From assembly GCA_041300525.1 (NCBI GenBank), contig JBGLNJ010000001.1:4650001-4714000 (forward strand): a stretch of DNA of 64,000 nt, in the 5' to 3' direction. Position 1 is the stretch's first letter; each line of letters starts with the position of its first letter. Below, piece after piece: positions 34,157 through 42,690 of this stretch. The notes below the pieces were generated by a model that saw only the letters and a program-made list of their open reading frames with translations, did not search any database and was not told where the DNA came from. The position numbers were made by a program, and so were the translations under genes. The stretch is from JBGLNJ01 sp041300525 (GTDB lineage Bacteria > Chloroflexota > Anaerolineae > Fen-1058).

Positions 34157-35782
34157 ATGACTGAGATCGAAGACAAACGCGGACTCTTTTACCTGGGCAA
34201 GCAGTTTGACCTCGCCGCAAATACCATGGGCGAAGCCTTTTCGCTCGACGCCTCGCACCTCACGACGCACGCCGCCATCCTGGGGATGACGGGCTCCGGC
34301 AAGACCGGGCTGGGCATCACATTGCTCGAAGAGGCGCTGCTCGACGGCGTCCCCGCGATCATCCTCGATCCCAAAGGCGACATCACCAATCTCGCCTTGA
34401 TGTTCCCCGACCTCACGCCGCAAGACCTGTCGCCGTGGATCGCGGCAGAAGACGCGCAGATGCACGAGCTGACGCCGGAGGCTTTTACGGCGCAGGTGGC
34501 CGCGAGCTGGCGCGAGGAACGGGCCAAGTGGGACATCACCCCGGAGCGCGTGCGCCGGTTGCTCGACGCAGCCGAGGTCTGCATCTACACGCCGGGCAGC
34601 GATGCCGGCATGCCGGTGGATGTGTTGCAGTCGCTGCAAGCGCCGCCGGGAGAGTGGGCCGGCCACGAAGAGGAAATGCGCGAGCGCATCCAGGGTTTGG
34701 TGTCGGCGCTGCTGGGGTTGGCCGGCATTGAGGCCGACCCGGTGCAGAGCCGCGAGCACATTTTGCTCGCTCATCTTTTCGAGCGGGCGTGGAAGGGGCA
34801 GAAAGGGCGCTATGGGGATAGCGCCCTTAACGATAATGATAACGCCCTATTCGACCTGCCCGCGCTCATCGGCCAGATTCAACGCCCGCCGTTGCAGCGG
34901 CTCGGCGTGTTTGAGTTGGATGCGTTCTTTCCCGAAAAAGACCGCATCGCGCTGGCCGCGTCGCTCAATCACCTCATCGCTTCGCCGGGATTCGAAGCGT
35001 GGCGGCAGGGCGAGCCACTCGACGTGGATTCGCTCTTGCGACGCAATCCATCCCCTCAGCAAGCAGGAGGGAAGCCGCGCGCCAGCATTTTCTATCTGGC
35101 TCACCTGGACGACGCACAGCGAATGTTCTTTGTGACGCTGCTGCTTTCCCAGGTGCGTGGCTGGTTGCGGCGTCAACGCGGCGCGGCCACGCTGCGCGCG
35201 ATCCTTTACTTTGACGAGATTTTTAACTACTGCCCGCCGCACCCCAAGAATCCGCCGTCCAAAGTTCCGCTGCTGGCGCTGATCAAGCAGGCGCGGGCGA
35301 TGGGCCTGGGCGTGGTGGTGGGGACGCAGAACCCGGTGGATTTGGATTACAAGGGGCTGGCGAACATTGGCGCGTGGTTCGTCGGGCGATTGCGGACGGA
35401 GCGCGATAAAGCGCGTTTGCTCGACGGGCTGGAAAGCGCGGCCACGGAATCGGGCAGCGGAATTGATCGCGACGAGATCGGCAAGTTGCTGGGCAATCTC
35501 CCGCCGCGCGTGTTTGTGCTTTCCGATGTGCGCGCCGAGCGGCCCATCGTGTTCAAGAGCCGCCAGGCGATGAGCTACTTGCGCGGGCCGCTGACGCGTG
35601 AAGAGATACGGCAGCTCTCGCCCGAAAAGCTGCCAGTTCCTTTGAGTTCCCCAGAGTCTCCGGTTGCGCAGGAATTCGAAGACACTCGCAGACAGGAGGC
35701 CCGTAATCGTCAGGCCGTCGCAGTGCCAGTGCACGACCTGGGGCGCGGCAAATTCATCGCCCGTGAATTCTTTCGGGAGTGA
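34157..35782 (+). CDS. HerA/DUF87-like ATP-binding protein, 3' end chimeric
   Basis: The protein has YLGKQFDLAA, Walker A ILGMTGSGKTGLGITLLEEA (about residue 45), the strand AIILDPKGDITNLAL, an all-helical insertion, Walker B ILYFDEIFNYCPPHP, and the sensor VVVGTQNPVDLDYKGLAN followed by RPIVFKSRQAMSYLRGPLT. The family resembles HerA-type translocases. Authentic sequence ends near 35690 (LSPEKLPVPL and on), where it meets a propeller gene from the other strand; the stop at 35782 is therefore not its own. A palindromic element at 34803-34828 lies in frame within the helical part. Confidence 0.8.
   Translation: MTEIEDKRGLFYLGKQFDLAANTMGEAFSLDASHLTTHAAILGMTGSGKTGLGITLLEEALLDGVPAIILDPKGDITNLALMFPDLTPQDLSPWIAAEDAQMHELTPEAFTAQVAASWREERAKWDITPERVRRLLDAAEVCIYTPGSDAGMPVDVLQSLQAPPGEWAGHEEEMRERIQGLVSALLGLAGIEADPVQSREHILLAHLFERAWKGQKGRYGDSALNDNDNALFDLPALIGQIQRPPLQRLGVFELDAFFPEKDRIALAASLNHLIASPGFEAWRQGEPLDVDSLLRRNPSPQQAGGKPRASIFYLAHLDDAQRMFFVTLLLSQVRGWLRRQRGAATLRAILYFDEIFNYCPPHPKNPPSKVPLLALIKQARAMGLGVVVGTQNPVDLDYKGLANIGAWFVGRLRTERDKARLLDGLESAATESGSGIDRDEIGKLLGNLPPRVFVLSDVRAERPIVFKSRQAMSYLRGPLTREEIRQLSPEKLPVPLSSPESPVAQEFEDTRRQEARNRQAVAVPVHDLGRGKFIAREFFRE
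34803..34828. repeat. Palindromic element inside the HerA-like frame
   Basis: AAGGGCGCTAT and ATAGCGCCCTT form a perfect 11-bp stem with loop GGGG. It encodes KGRYGDSAL and is followed by an AT-rich, Asn/Asp-rich stretch unlike the rest of the protein. Confidence 0.75.
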
Positions 35783-36787
35783 GCGCGTGAGTTGGCGTTT
35801 GCGTCCGGTCGAAAGCGAAAGCGCCCACAGGTCGCAAGGATTGCGCGGGCCGTCGTAGAGAAATACCAGGTGCTTGCCATCGGACGTGAATTGCGGCCAC
35901 TGGTGCACCCCCGGCGCGACGCGGACATATCGAACCGCGCCCGTCGTCAGTTCTTTGATGCCGACGCTCACGTTGCCGTCCTCATTCCAGGTGAAGGCCA
36001 GCCGCTCGCCTTGCGGCGACCACCCCGGCTGGATCGCCTCGTTGGGACCGGTCGTCTCCTGGACCAAGTCGCCAGTGTTCACCTGGTAAGTAAAGATGCA
36101 GTTGACGCCGGTCGAGTTGGACGTAAAGGCCAGGCGCTTGCCATCGGGCGCCCAGCAGACTTGCCGCGCATCCACCGGCCCGTCCGGCCCGCCGACGATT
36201 TTAGTCTCGCCGCCGTTGAGCGGGACGAGGAAGACCCACATTTCTTGCCCTTGTGCCAATGCAGTCACGGCCAGGTATTTGCCGTCTGGCGACCAGTCCA
36301 CGAGCATATCGGAAAACTCGTGATGCGTCACCCGCTGCGCCTGGCCCGCGCCGTCGGCGTCCACGCGCAACGTGTAGGTGGCGAATTTGCCTTCACGGTT
36401 GGAGACGAACGCGATGTGCTCGCCGTCCGGCGACCACGAGACAACCGGGTTAATCGTCTCATCGGGCGTGTCGGGCGTCAAGTTGCGCGCCGCGCCTGTG
36501 GTCAAGTCGTAAAGGAAAATGTCATAGTTCTCGTCGCCGGCATAGTCCTGGGCAAAGGCGAGGCGATTGCCCTGAGGCGAAAACACGGGCGACATTTTGC
36601 TTTCCGGGCCGGAGGTGATTTTCTCGGGTTTGCCGCGGCCAGTCAGCGGGACGAGATAGACCTCCCACTGACCGGACCTGTCCCACACGACGGCAGCCGT
36701 CTGCCCGTCGGGCGAGATAGCGTAGCCGAGCCACGGGTAAATGCTCGGAATACGGACGAGAGTTTCGATGTCGAGAGGTTTTGTCAT
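35696..36787 (-). pseudogene. S9-type peptidase, beta-propeller half only
   Basis: The 364 residues start MTKPLDIETLVRIPSIYPWL after a GGAAGGTGA ribosome site and contain TolB/WD40-like blades: WSPDGEHIAFVSNREG, DWSPDGKYLAVTAL, CWAPDGKRLAFTSN and FTSDGKHLVFLYDG. The last piece, HCDGLTITGLL, is where the alpha/beta hydrolase domain of prolyl oligopeptidase-like enzymes begins. That catalytic domain with its Ser-Asp-His triad is missing at the join near 35694. The enzymes trim peptides; this fragment would be inactive. Confidence 0.8.
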
Positions 36788-36895
36788 CGTGTCACCTTCC
36801 TTTGCGCAGATGTTTTATTCGCCATCCAGTGGTAGAATTATAGCCGATTTTGGTTGATCCGCTTACGTTATCCCGATCCGGACAAGGAGCGTCCC

Positions 36896-37885
36896 ATGAG
36901 TATCCGTCTGCAGTGGCCTGTCAGAAACAGTTTCATCACTCAACAGTTTGGAGAGCGTCCCGAGTTTTACCGGCCGCTTGGCCTGCCGGGGCACGAGGGC
37001 ATAGACTTTAACGCCCCGGAGGGTACCGAGATCTATGCCGCCGCCGACGGCGTGGTCAGCGAAGTTCGATTGGACGGCGACTCGGACCCGATGCGCAAGC
37101 CCTACGGGAATCAGGTTCGCATCCAGCACGAGGGCGGATACACGAGCACCTATGCTCACTTGTCCCAGGTCATCGCCCGGCAAGGTCAGACTGTGAGGGC
37201 AGGGCAATTGATCGGCCTTTCGGGCCACACCGGCAACTCTCAGGGGGCGCACCTGCACCTGGCACTCAAGAAGCAAGGCGCAACTCAGGCCGGCCAGACA
37301 AACTATCCTTACGACATTATTGATCCCAGTCCTTACCTTTCGTCATTTGTGGAAAGCCAGCCACAAGAACCTGCACTGCCCGCTCCCGCGCTCCAGGTTC
37401 AGGTCGCCAGCCCTGACGTGGGATACCTCAATGTGCGCAGCGCCCCCTCGGCCAGCGGCACGCTGGTGACCCAATCGCCCGACAGGGCGATGCTCGACGT
37501 GTTGGAGGCGGCAGATGTTGCGCGCGGCAAAATCGGGAAACAGGGTCAGTGGCTACGGGTATGCACGTCGGACGGCAAAGAGGGATACGTGGCCGCCTGG
37601 TATGTGCGCTTGCCCGACTCGACTCTGCCTCCTGTCCCAGTCCCGGCTCCCGCGCCGGTGATTTCTGTCGTCGTCAATAGCCCGGACGCGCCACTCAAAG
37701 TGCGCAGCGGTCCCGGCATCCAAAATGTCATCCTGGAAAAAGTGCCGGACGGGACAACACTCGATGCGCTTGAATCCGCCGATGCAGTCAAAGCCAAAGT
37801 GGGCCAACCAGGCCAGTGGCTGCAAGTGCAAACGCCCGATGGCGTCACCGGCTATTCGGCGGCGTGGTACTTGCGCTTGGCATAG
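36896..37885 (+). CDS. M23 peptidase with two SH3-like domains
   Basis: A 329-residue protein. The LytM/M23 domain comes first: HEGIDFNAPEGTEIYAA carries the first zinc His and Asp, and GNSQGAHLHLALK holds the final H-x-H. Two SH3-like repeats follow, each with LNVRSAPSASGT or LKVRSGPGIQN, separated by a proline linker (PPVPVPAPAP). It should cleave peptidoglycan cross-links. No signal peptide or membrane segment is visible at the start chosen, an ATG preceded by AAGGAG, so export is unexplained. A TAGAAT at 36833-36838 may be the -10 box. Confidence 0.88.
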   Translation: MSIRLQWPVRNSFITQQFGERPEFYRPLGLPGHEGIDFNAPEGTEIYAAADGVVSEVRLDGDSDPMRKPYGNQVRIQHEGGYTSTYAHLSQVIARQGQTVRAGQLIGLSGHTGNSQGAHLHLALKKQGATQAGQTNYPYDIIDPSPYLSSFVESQPQEPALPAPALQVQVASPDVGYLNVRSAPSASGTLVTQSPDRAMLDVLEAADVARGKIGKQGQWLRVCTSDGKEGYVAAWYVRLPDSTLPPVPVPAPAPVISVVVNSPDAPLKVRSGPGIQNVILEKVPDGTTLDALESADAVKAKVGQPGQWLQVQTPDGVTGYSAAWYLRLA

Positions 37886-38215
37886 GAGATCGAGTGATCC
37901 GTGTTGCTGTTGACACGCGAACTTACGCAGTCATATCTCGGCTATCCAGTCCACGTAAAAGCTGTCTGTATGACCGTCGCATAGTTCTTGTCCAACTCTG
38001 GCTCCAGCAACAAAATCGCGGCGATACGGCGGGACATGTTCGTCACCTCGCGCGCTTCGTCGGGCGTGAGCGAGCGGCCCAGCAGGTCGCGCTCGCGGTA
38101 GCTGAGCCATTTCTTGATGACCTGGTAGCCGCCGAGGGTGTACTCCCACACGCGCGCCGGGATGTTCTTCCAGTAGGCCACGTCGTTCAGGTAAATGTCG
38201 CAGGTGGTCGCGCCA

Positions 38216-38249
38216 AGACCTGTCAGGTCTCTCAAGACCTGACAGGTCT
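38216..38249. repeat. Palindromic element inside the type ISP frame
   Basis: AGACCTGTCAGGTCT and AGACCTGACAGGTCT, separated by 4 bases, are exact reverse complements. The element encodes QTCQVLRDLTGLG without a stop. Same family as 9491-9523. Confidence 0.85.
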
Positions 38250-38601
38250 GTGTTTTACCCTTGCCCGGCATGGTGATGCCGCCTTTGCCCGCGTGACCCC
38301 ACCCGGCGGTCACGGCCAATTCGCCCGCGTCCGGCTGCAACGCCCCGCCGCCCACGCGTGAGATGACGGCGATGGATTTCAACTCCGGGCGAATCGTCCC
38401 CGACGTGACGCCTTTGACCGGACGCTCCGTGTCCAGCAGCGCGGCGATTTGGCGGCCTAGCGCAGCGGAAGCGAGCAGTGCGTCGGGACGTGAGGGTAGG
38501 GGGATGCGCGGCCAATCTTGACGCAACGCGCCCGAGTTTTCACGACGGTATGCCGGGGCGTGAAGAACGGCAATGACGTGATAAAAAAGGTCGGCCTCGG
38601 T

Positions 38602-38634
38602 AGACCTGAAAGGTCTGCCAGACCGGTCAGGTCT
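38602..38634. repeat. Second, degenerate palindromic element in the same gene
   Basis: AGACCTGAAAGGTCT, 3 bases, AGACCGGTCAGGTCT; the arms pair with two mismatches. It encodes NRPDRSGRPFRST and keeps the frame. Confidence 0.7.
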
Positions 38635-38753
38635 ATTCAGGTACGCGGCGGCCTGCGCGCGCAGATTGGGGGCGACATCTTGTTTTTTTCCCTGGTAGAA
38701 CAATGGCAGGACGGGGTTACCGTGCTTTGCAGTTTGCATTTCCTTGATCTTGT

Positions 38754-39368
38754 TCATCGAATGGGGTCAATCGACATGATCAAATACTTCGCCAGACCCC
38801 GAGTCGGGTGGGACCGCACGATCGATGAACACACCACAGCCAATCCAGCACTCTCGACCAGAGTCTCGTATTCCTTTTGACTCCTACAGTAACGCCCGCG
38901 GTCGAGGCGGGCAAAGAAGTTCGATACCAACTCCCCGGGTAGATATACAATGTCTTGCGTGACGAGGCGACTCAGGTTAGATGACGTGGCGAGCGTTGAG
39001 AATAGGCCCAGCACCTCGTGGTCTACAAGGTGATGCAAGAGGCCGGCAAGCACCACTCGAGTTGGTTGAATCTCATCGACATCTTTCTGTTCCAGCAACT
39101 TGGTCTGGAAGACGACATCGCGATTCGTCCCGAAACGATTCCTGGCGTACGAAACAGCAATCTCGTCGATATCGAATCCCCAGTACTGTTTAAATCCCTT
39201 GAGATAATTCAGTGCGTCACCTGTGCCACACCCAACATCAAGGACAATATCCTTGTCTGTTGTCTCCAATGCGCCATAGAGGCTTGAAAGATCTATTCCA
39301 CCTACTACAAGAGGACGAATAGTGTTGTACACAAATGGGTTCCCCAGGATACGACTGTATAGGCTCAT
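38754..39368 (-). CDS. Class I SAM-dependent methyltransferase
   Basis: The 204-residue enzyme starts MSLYSRILGNPFVYNTIRPL, a form common near sugar or surface-polymer genes, then has the SAM-binding motif I VLDVGCGTGD, motif II GFDIDEIAVSYA and the C-terminal RYCRSQKEYETLVE. It is most like methyltransferases that sit beside GtrA/GT2 genes. GC content is lower than in the surroundings. The ATG at 39368 has GGTGAG nearby; a GTG three codons upstream is an alternative. The stop overlaps the next frame by ATGA, but that neighbour is a joined fragment. Confidence 0.8.
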   Translation of the reverse strand: MSLYSRILGNPFVYNTIRPLVVGGIDLSSLYGALETTDKDIVLDVGCGTGDALNYLKGFKQYWGFDIDEIAVSYARNRFGTNRDVVFQTKLLEQKDVDEIQPTRVVLAGLLHHLVDHEVLGLFSTLATSSNLSRLVTQDIVYLPGELVSNFFARLDRGRYCRSQKEYETLVESAGLAVVCSSIVRSHPTRGLAKYLIMSIDPIR

Positions 39369-39450
39369 AACAATCACTCACCAATTACCAGCAGCAAATT
39401 AATGCGCATAAGCCCATCGCCGATAAATTCCGGGACTGGCACTGCAGACG

Positions 39451-39861
39451 CTAGACAGTCGAGCGGGTCGGGTCTGAACCACTAAATGTCCACATCCGAT
39501 TTGCGACAAAGTTCCAGATTATAACGCATGCAATCGCACCGATCTGAGAGTAGATATAGTGGATCTGCAGTATCTCCGTTCCAATCTGCATCAACACTCC
39601 GTTAAGCAACAGCCCAACGGACGCAACAGCGATAAATCGCGCCAGCGCTTTTGAATGGCTCGCATTCGAGCGAAAAGTGAAGGTGTAATTGAGAATGTAG
39701 TTTAGCGCGGCACTAATGATGAATCCGATTGAAGACGCAAATAGCGCGCCCAGCTTGACATATTGCACCAGTGCGAAAAGAACAGAAAATTGAACGATCG
39801 CGACCAGGCTGCCGACCAAAAGGAATCTGAAGAACTGTCGGGCAAGCGCTTTGATGCGCAT
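39451..39861 (-). CDS. GtrA family membrane protein
   Basis: A 136-residue four-span membrane protein with the GtrA/DPMS-flippase pattern: QFFRFLLVGSLVAIVQFSVL, SSIGFIISAALNYILNYTFTF, ARFIAVASVGLLLNG and IIWNFVANRMWTF, where NYxLNxxFTF and NFxxNRxWTF are diagnostic. Such proteins are thought to flip polyprenyl-linked sugars for glycosylation of surface polymers. A longer form starting at TTG 39885 would overlap the GT2 stop; I prefer the ATG at 39861. It follows the GT2 gene directly, its usual partner. Confidence 0.85.
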   Translation of the reverse strand: MRIKALARQFFRFLLVGSLVAIVQFSVLFALVQYVKLGALFASSIGFIISAALNYILNYTFTFRSNASHSKALARFIAVASVGLLLNGVLMQIGTEILQIHYIYSQIGAIACVIIWNFVANRMWTFSGSDPTRSTV

Positions 39862-39877
39862 AGTGAGCGGCGCAATA

Positions 39878-40903
39878 TCACCCAACCTGGCTCTCGCCTC
39901 TCATCCTGGCCACCGGGCTTCTAGTGAACATGGGAGGCAAGTGACGAAATCCAATGTATTCACTCACAATATAAAGCGGCCGCTGCTTGATCTCCCCGTA
40001 TATCCTTCCAATGTATTCTCCCAGTATCCCGATGGAGACCAGCTGAACGCCGCCAATAAATAGCACCGCGACCATCAGGCCCGCCCAGCCTTCAACCCAG
40101 TTATTGGTAAATAGTCGGATAGCGATAGCATAACACAAACCCAACAGTGACAGTCCAGCCGACAGAGCGCCCAATGCTATTGATATCTGCAAAGGTTTAG
40201 TCGAGAACGACATAATTCCGTCAGTCGCGAACCGCAGCATTTTTCGTAGCGGATAGTTACTCTCTCCAGCGAATCGCGCTGCTCGCTTATATGGCACCGC
40301 TATCTGCCTAAAGCCCACCCAACTCACCATCCCACGAATGAAGCGGTCACGTTCTGGCATTGCTCGGAGCGCATCAACTACGCGGCGACTCATCAAGCGG
40401 AAGTCACCCGTATCAGCAGGGATGGCGACATCAGAAAGGCCATTTAGCAAACGGTAGAAGCCGCGAGCCGTAGCCAACTTGAGAGCTGATTCGCCAGCTC
40501 GTTCGGTACGGGTGCCGTAGACCACGTCAAAACCTTCTCGCCATTTTGCGATCATCTGATGCACCACTTCGGGCGGATCTTGAAGATCAGCATCCATGAG
40601 CACGACCGCATCCCCATTAGCTACATCGATGCCGGCGGTCACAGCAATCTGGTGGCCGAAGTTACGTGCAAAGCCGACGATCCTGATGCGGGGGTCACGC
40701 AATGCGAAACCTTTCAAGAGTTCGCGCGTGCGGTCACGACTGCCATCGTCTACAAAGATCAACTCTACTTGCAAGTTCTTTAGTTCTAGGGAAAACGCTT
40801 CCAAGCGTTTCATCGTTTCCCCGATGACCTGCTCCTCGTTATAGCAAGGGATAACAACAGATAGCAGTTCACTTTTGCTCACTATTTCGGTATTTGGGTT
40901 CAT
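39878..40903 (-). CDS. GT2 family glycosyltransferase (GtrB/DPM1-like)
   Basis: The 341-residue enzyme has an N-terminal GT-A domain, LLSVVIPCYNEEQVIGET, VDDGSRDRTRELL, VLMDADLQDPPEVV (the DxD-like metal site) and DTGDFRLMSRRVV, followed by two membrane spans near 235-305. This is the polyprenyl-phosphate sugar transferase that loads the lipid carrier, and the GtrA gene downstream would flip it. GC content is lower than in the flanks, which suggests acquisition by transfer. No good ribosome site lies before the ATG; its promoter region is replaced by IS66 sequence at about 40912. Confidence 0.9.
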   Translation of the reverse strand: MNPNTEIVSKSELLSVVIPCYNEEQVIGETMKRLEAFSLELKNLQVELIFVDDGSRDRTRELLKGFALRDPRIRIVGFARNFGHQIAVTAGIDVANGDAVVLMDADLQDPPEVVHQMIAKWREGFDVVYGTRTERAGESALKLATARGFYRLLNGLSDVAIPADTGDFRLMSRRVVDALRAMPERDRFIRGMVSWVGFRQIAVPYKRAARFAGESNYPLRKMLRFATDGIMSFSTKPLQISIALGALSAGLSLLGLCYAIAIRLFTNNWVEGWAGLMVAVLFIGGVQLVSIGILGEYIGRIYGEIKQRPLYIVSEYIGFRHLPPMFTRSPVARMRGESQVG

Positions 40904-40914
40904 CGATATCCATC

Positions 40915-41211
40915 ACAATTGCGATCGCCCCCGGCAGCGTCCACCGCGCCATCGCGCGGGTGGCCGCACGCCTGCAGGCGCCGGTGCGGGCCCTCCGAGG
41001 CGCCCTCGTGGCGGCAGCGGTCGCCCATGCCGACGGGACCGGACTGGGTGTTAGCGGTGGGTTCTACTGGCTGCATGTGCTCAGCACCGCGTAACTGACC
41101 GCCTACTCCGCCCATCTCAAGCGCGGCGCCGGCGCCTTGCACGCTTTCCGCCTGTTGGCGCCGTTCTTCGGCGTGCTCCAGCAAGCCCAAGGTCCGCGGC
41201 AGCGCCGGCAC
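40915..41211 (+). pseudogene. IS66-family transposase fragment, degenerate
   Basis: The reading frame APGSVHRAIARVAARLQAPV with AAAVAHADGTGLGVSGGFYW and LHVLSTA, then a TAA, then LTAYSAHLKRGAGALHAF, aligns with the catalytic core of IS66 transposases (normally VAHFDETGLRV, WLHV.ST..LT.Y). The catalytic Asp is kept but the next Glu is Gly, and an in-frame stop interrupts the core, so it is dead. The front and the C-terminal third are missing. It has higher GC than the glycosylation island it abuts. Confidence 0.75.
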
Positions 41212-41515
41212 TGGCGGGCCTCGGGCATGACCGATTCTCCGAGGTGCAGCCTCTACTCTGAGCAAACAGCCGCGGCGGGAGGTTTATTCCCGCGTTCTGC
41301 GTAAGATATTCTGCGGCTCCATCGAATGGCCTTGCTGGGGATCATGCAAGGGAACCTGCAGCGTAAGGGGCCGGCCGGTCGGTCAGTATACCCTAGCGTT
41401 ACTGTAATTGGGCTCGCCGGACGCGCCGCTCTTGATGGCGGTGCAACGGATCAACATGGCCGGAGGGCCGATCCATCGGAGCATAGACGATTGTGGCGCT
41501 GCACTGAACCTTGGG

Positions 41516-41610
41516 AATCGCTGATTAATTCCGAAGCTGCCGGGTGGGGCTCCACGAAATCAAGGCGTTGCGAGACTGGCGACGCTCGAAACCGGAATTG
41601 ATCAGCGATT
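41516..41610. mobile_element. 95-bp inverted-repeat unit (MITE or IS end remnant)
   Basis: AATCGCTGATTAATTCCG at 41516-41533 and its reverse complement with one mismatch at 41593-41610 bound 59 bases without coding sense. Ends of this type (AATCGCTGAT) are found on IS elements. It lies in the 500-base stretch from 41212 to 41709 that holds no gene and seems to be insertion-sequence debris. Confidence 0.55.
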
Positions 41611-41709
41611 TGTATGGAGTCCCCCCGTTTTGCAAGAAGACGGTCTGCGACAAGAAGGTCTGACTGCATGCTTGTATCCGGCCTGTTGGCGAGTCGCTTG
41701 TGGGACTCT

Positions 41710-42168
41710 GGCCCTGATGACGCCCTCGATGCCCTTGACGGTGCGCCCGAACATCTGAATGAGGCGGCGGTACGCGTCCAATGCGAATCGCTTGTTGCCA
41801 GTGAGCGCGGCGACGCCCTGCAACGTCGTTGGATTGAGGCCCACGTTGAGCACCGTGTCCATCATGCCGGGCATGGAGAACTTGGCGCCGGAGCGCACAG
41901 ACACCAACAGTGGATTGCTGGGGTCGCCAAACTTTTTGCCGGTCTCTTCTTCGACTTTCTTGAGCGCCTCAAGCGTCTGATCCCATAAGCCTTCGGGGAA
42001 CTGTTTGCCGGCGTCAAAGTATGCGTTGCAGGCTTCGGTGGTGATGGTGAAGCCAGATGGAACGGGCAACCCGGCGCGCGTCATTTCGGCCAGCCCAGCG
42101 CCTTTGCCGCCGAGCAAGTCGCGCATGTCCTTGTTGCCCTCATTGAATAGATAAACCCACTTGGTCAT
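41710..42168 (-). pseudogene. ppdK: Pyruvate, phosphate dikinase, N-terminal 153 residues
   Basis: The start MTKWVYLFNEGNKDMRDLLG with GGKGAGLAEMTRAGLPVPSG and SVRSGAKFSMPGMMDTVLNV is the beginning of the nucleotide-binding domain of PPDK, which interconverts pyruvate and phosphoenolpyruvate. After FGRTVKGIEGVIR the sequence leaves the family at about 41715 and enters insertion-sequence debris, so over 700 residues are missing. AAGGAG and a clear promoter (42254-42282) lie upstream. The break could be an IS-mediated disruption or a join; the data do not tell. Confidence 0.85.
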
Positions 42169-42253
42169 TCTTGCTACTCCTTCGGATTTTGGATTTCCAG
42201 TCTTGATGGGGGCGTCTTGCGCCCATCAATGCCTTGCATTTTGCGCGGCCCAC

Positions 42254-42282
42254 ATTATAGCCGCGTCCCCTTACTCACGCAA
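42254..42282 (-). promoter_or_regulatory. Promoter of ppdK, TTGCGT-17-TATAAT
   Basis: On the minus strand -35 TTGCGT (42282-42277) and consensus -10 TATAAT (42259-42254). The leader of about 80 bases contains a hairpin, ATGGGCGC/GCGCCCCCAT type, near 42212-42232. Confidence 0.7.
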
Positions 42283-42300
42283 CTTGAAAGGCGGCAGATT

Positions 42301-42690
42301 CTATTTGCTCGCCGGGTACAGGATCGAGTCAATCTCCTTCAACGCCCTAGCCAAGTCCGGTGGCGCGCAACCTTCCACCTGGTCTCCGATGTGCTTGTGA
42401 TGCGGATAGTTGGGCAGGCCGGGAAAGTGCGGAGCGTTGTCGTAGCGAAAGACGGTCTGATTGCCGCGTTGGTAATGATAGCTGTAGTGCAACTTGCTCA
42501 CCGCTTCTCGCCGCAGCAACACAGCAGCCTCACTGAACTCGATAAACGAATCGTCTGTGAATTGAACACGAGCGCGCACGGTCAGATACGTTCCATCGCG
42601 CAACAGCCTGTCCGTCCATGATAACAGACGAACATCCTGGCGGGACGTGATCAGGCGCTTGAGGTCAAGCAGGTACTCGACGAGATTCAT
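42301..42690 (-). CDS. TumE-like toxin (DUF6516)
   Basis: The 129-residue product, MNLVEYLLDLKRLI, FTDDSFIEFSEAAVL, KLHYSYHYQRGNQTVFRYDN and PHFPGLPNYPHHKHI, matches the DUF6516/TumE family (strand-rich core, HYSYHYQ, RYDNAPHH, H-x-H ending). These toxins are encoded with a small TumA-type antitoxin, and here the upstream gene overlaps its start by 26 bases. I chose the ATG at 42690. Its cellular target is not established to my knowledge. Confidence 0.7.
   Translation of the reverse strand: MNLVEYLLDLKRLITSRQDVRLLSWTDRLLRDGTYLTVRARVQFTDDSFIEFSEAAVLLRREAVSKLHYSYHYQRGNQTVFRYDNAPHFPGLPNYPHHKHIGDQVEGCAPPDLARALKEIDSILYPASK

Larger units (their letters stand above)
37942..38757 (-). pseudogene. 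Type ISP restriction-modification enzyme, C-terminal specificity part
   Basis: Recognisable stretches are DLFYHVIAVLHAPAYRREN with SGALRQDWPRIPLP, and near the end YWKNIPARVWEYTLGGYQVI, then KKWLSYRERDLLGR and MSRRIAAILLLEP. These are the conserved blocks of the target-recognition end of LlaBIII-like type ISP enzymes, which combine nuclease, helicase, methylase and recognition in one chain of about 1500 residues. All the upstream domains are missing. The first 30 residues do not fit the family, so a join lies near 38700. Two palindromic repeats (38216-38249, 38602-38634) lie in the frame. Confidence 0.7.

Noticed and set aside
34847..35695. C-terminal continuation of the propeller gene as a long fused protein
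   Set aside because: This half is the antisense of the HerA-like gene; the frame just happens to stay open past the join.
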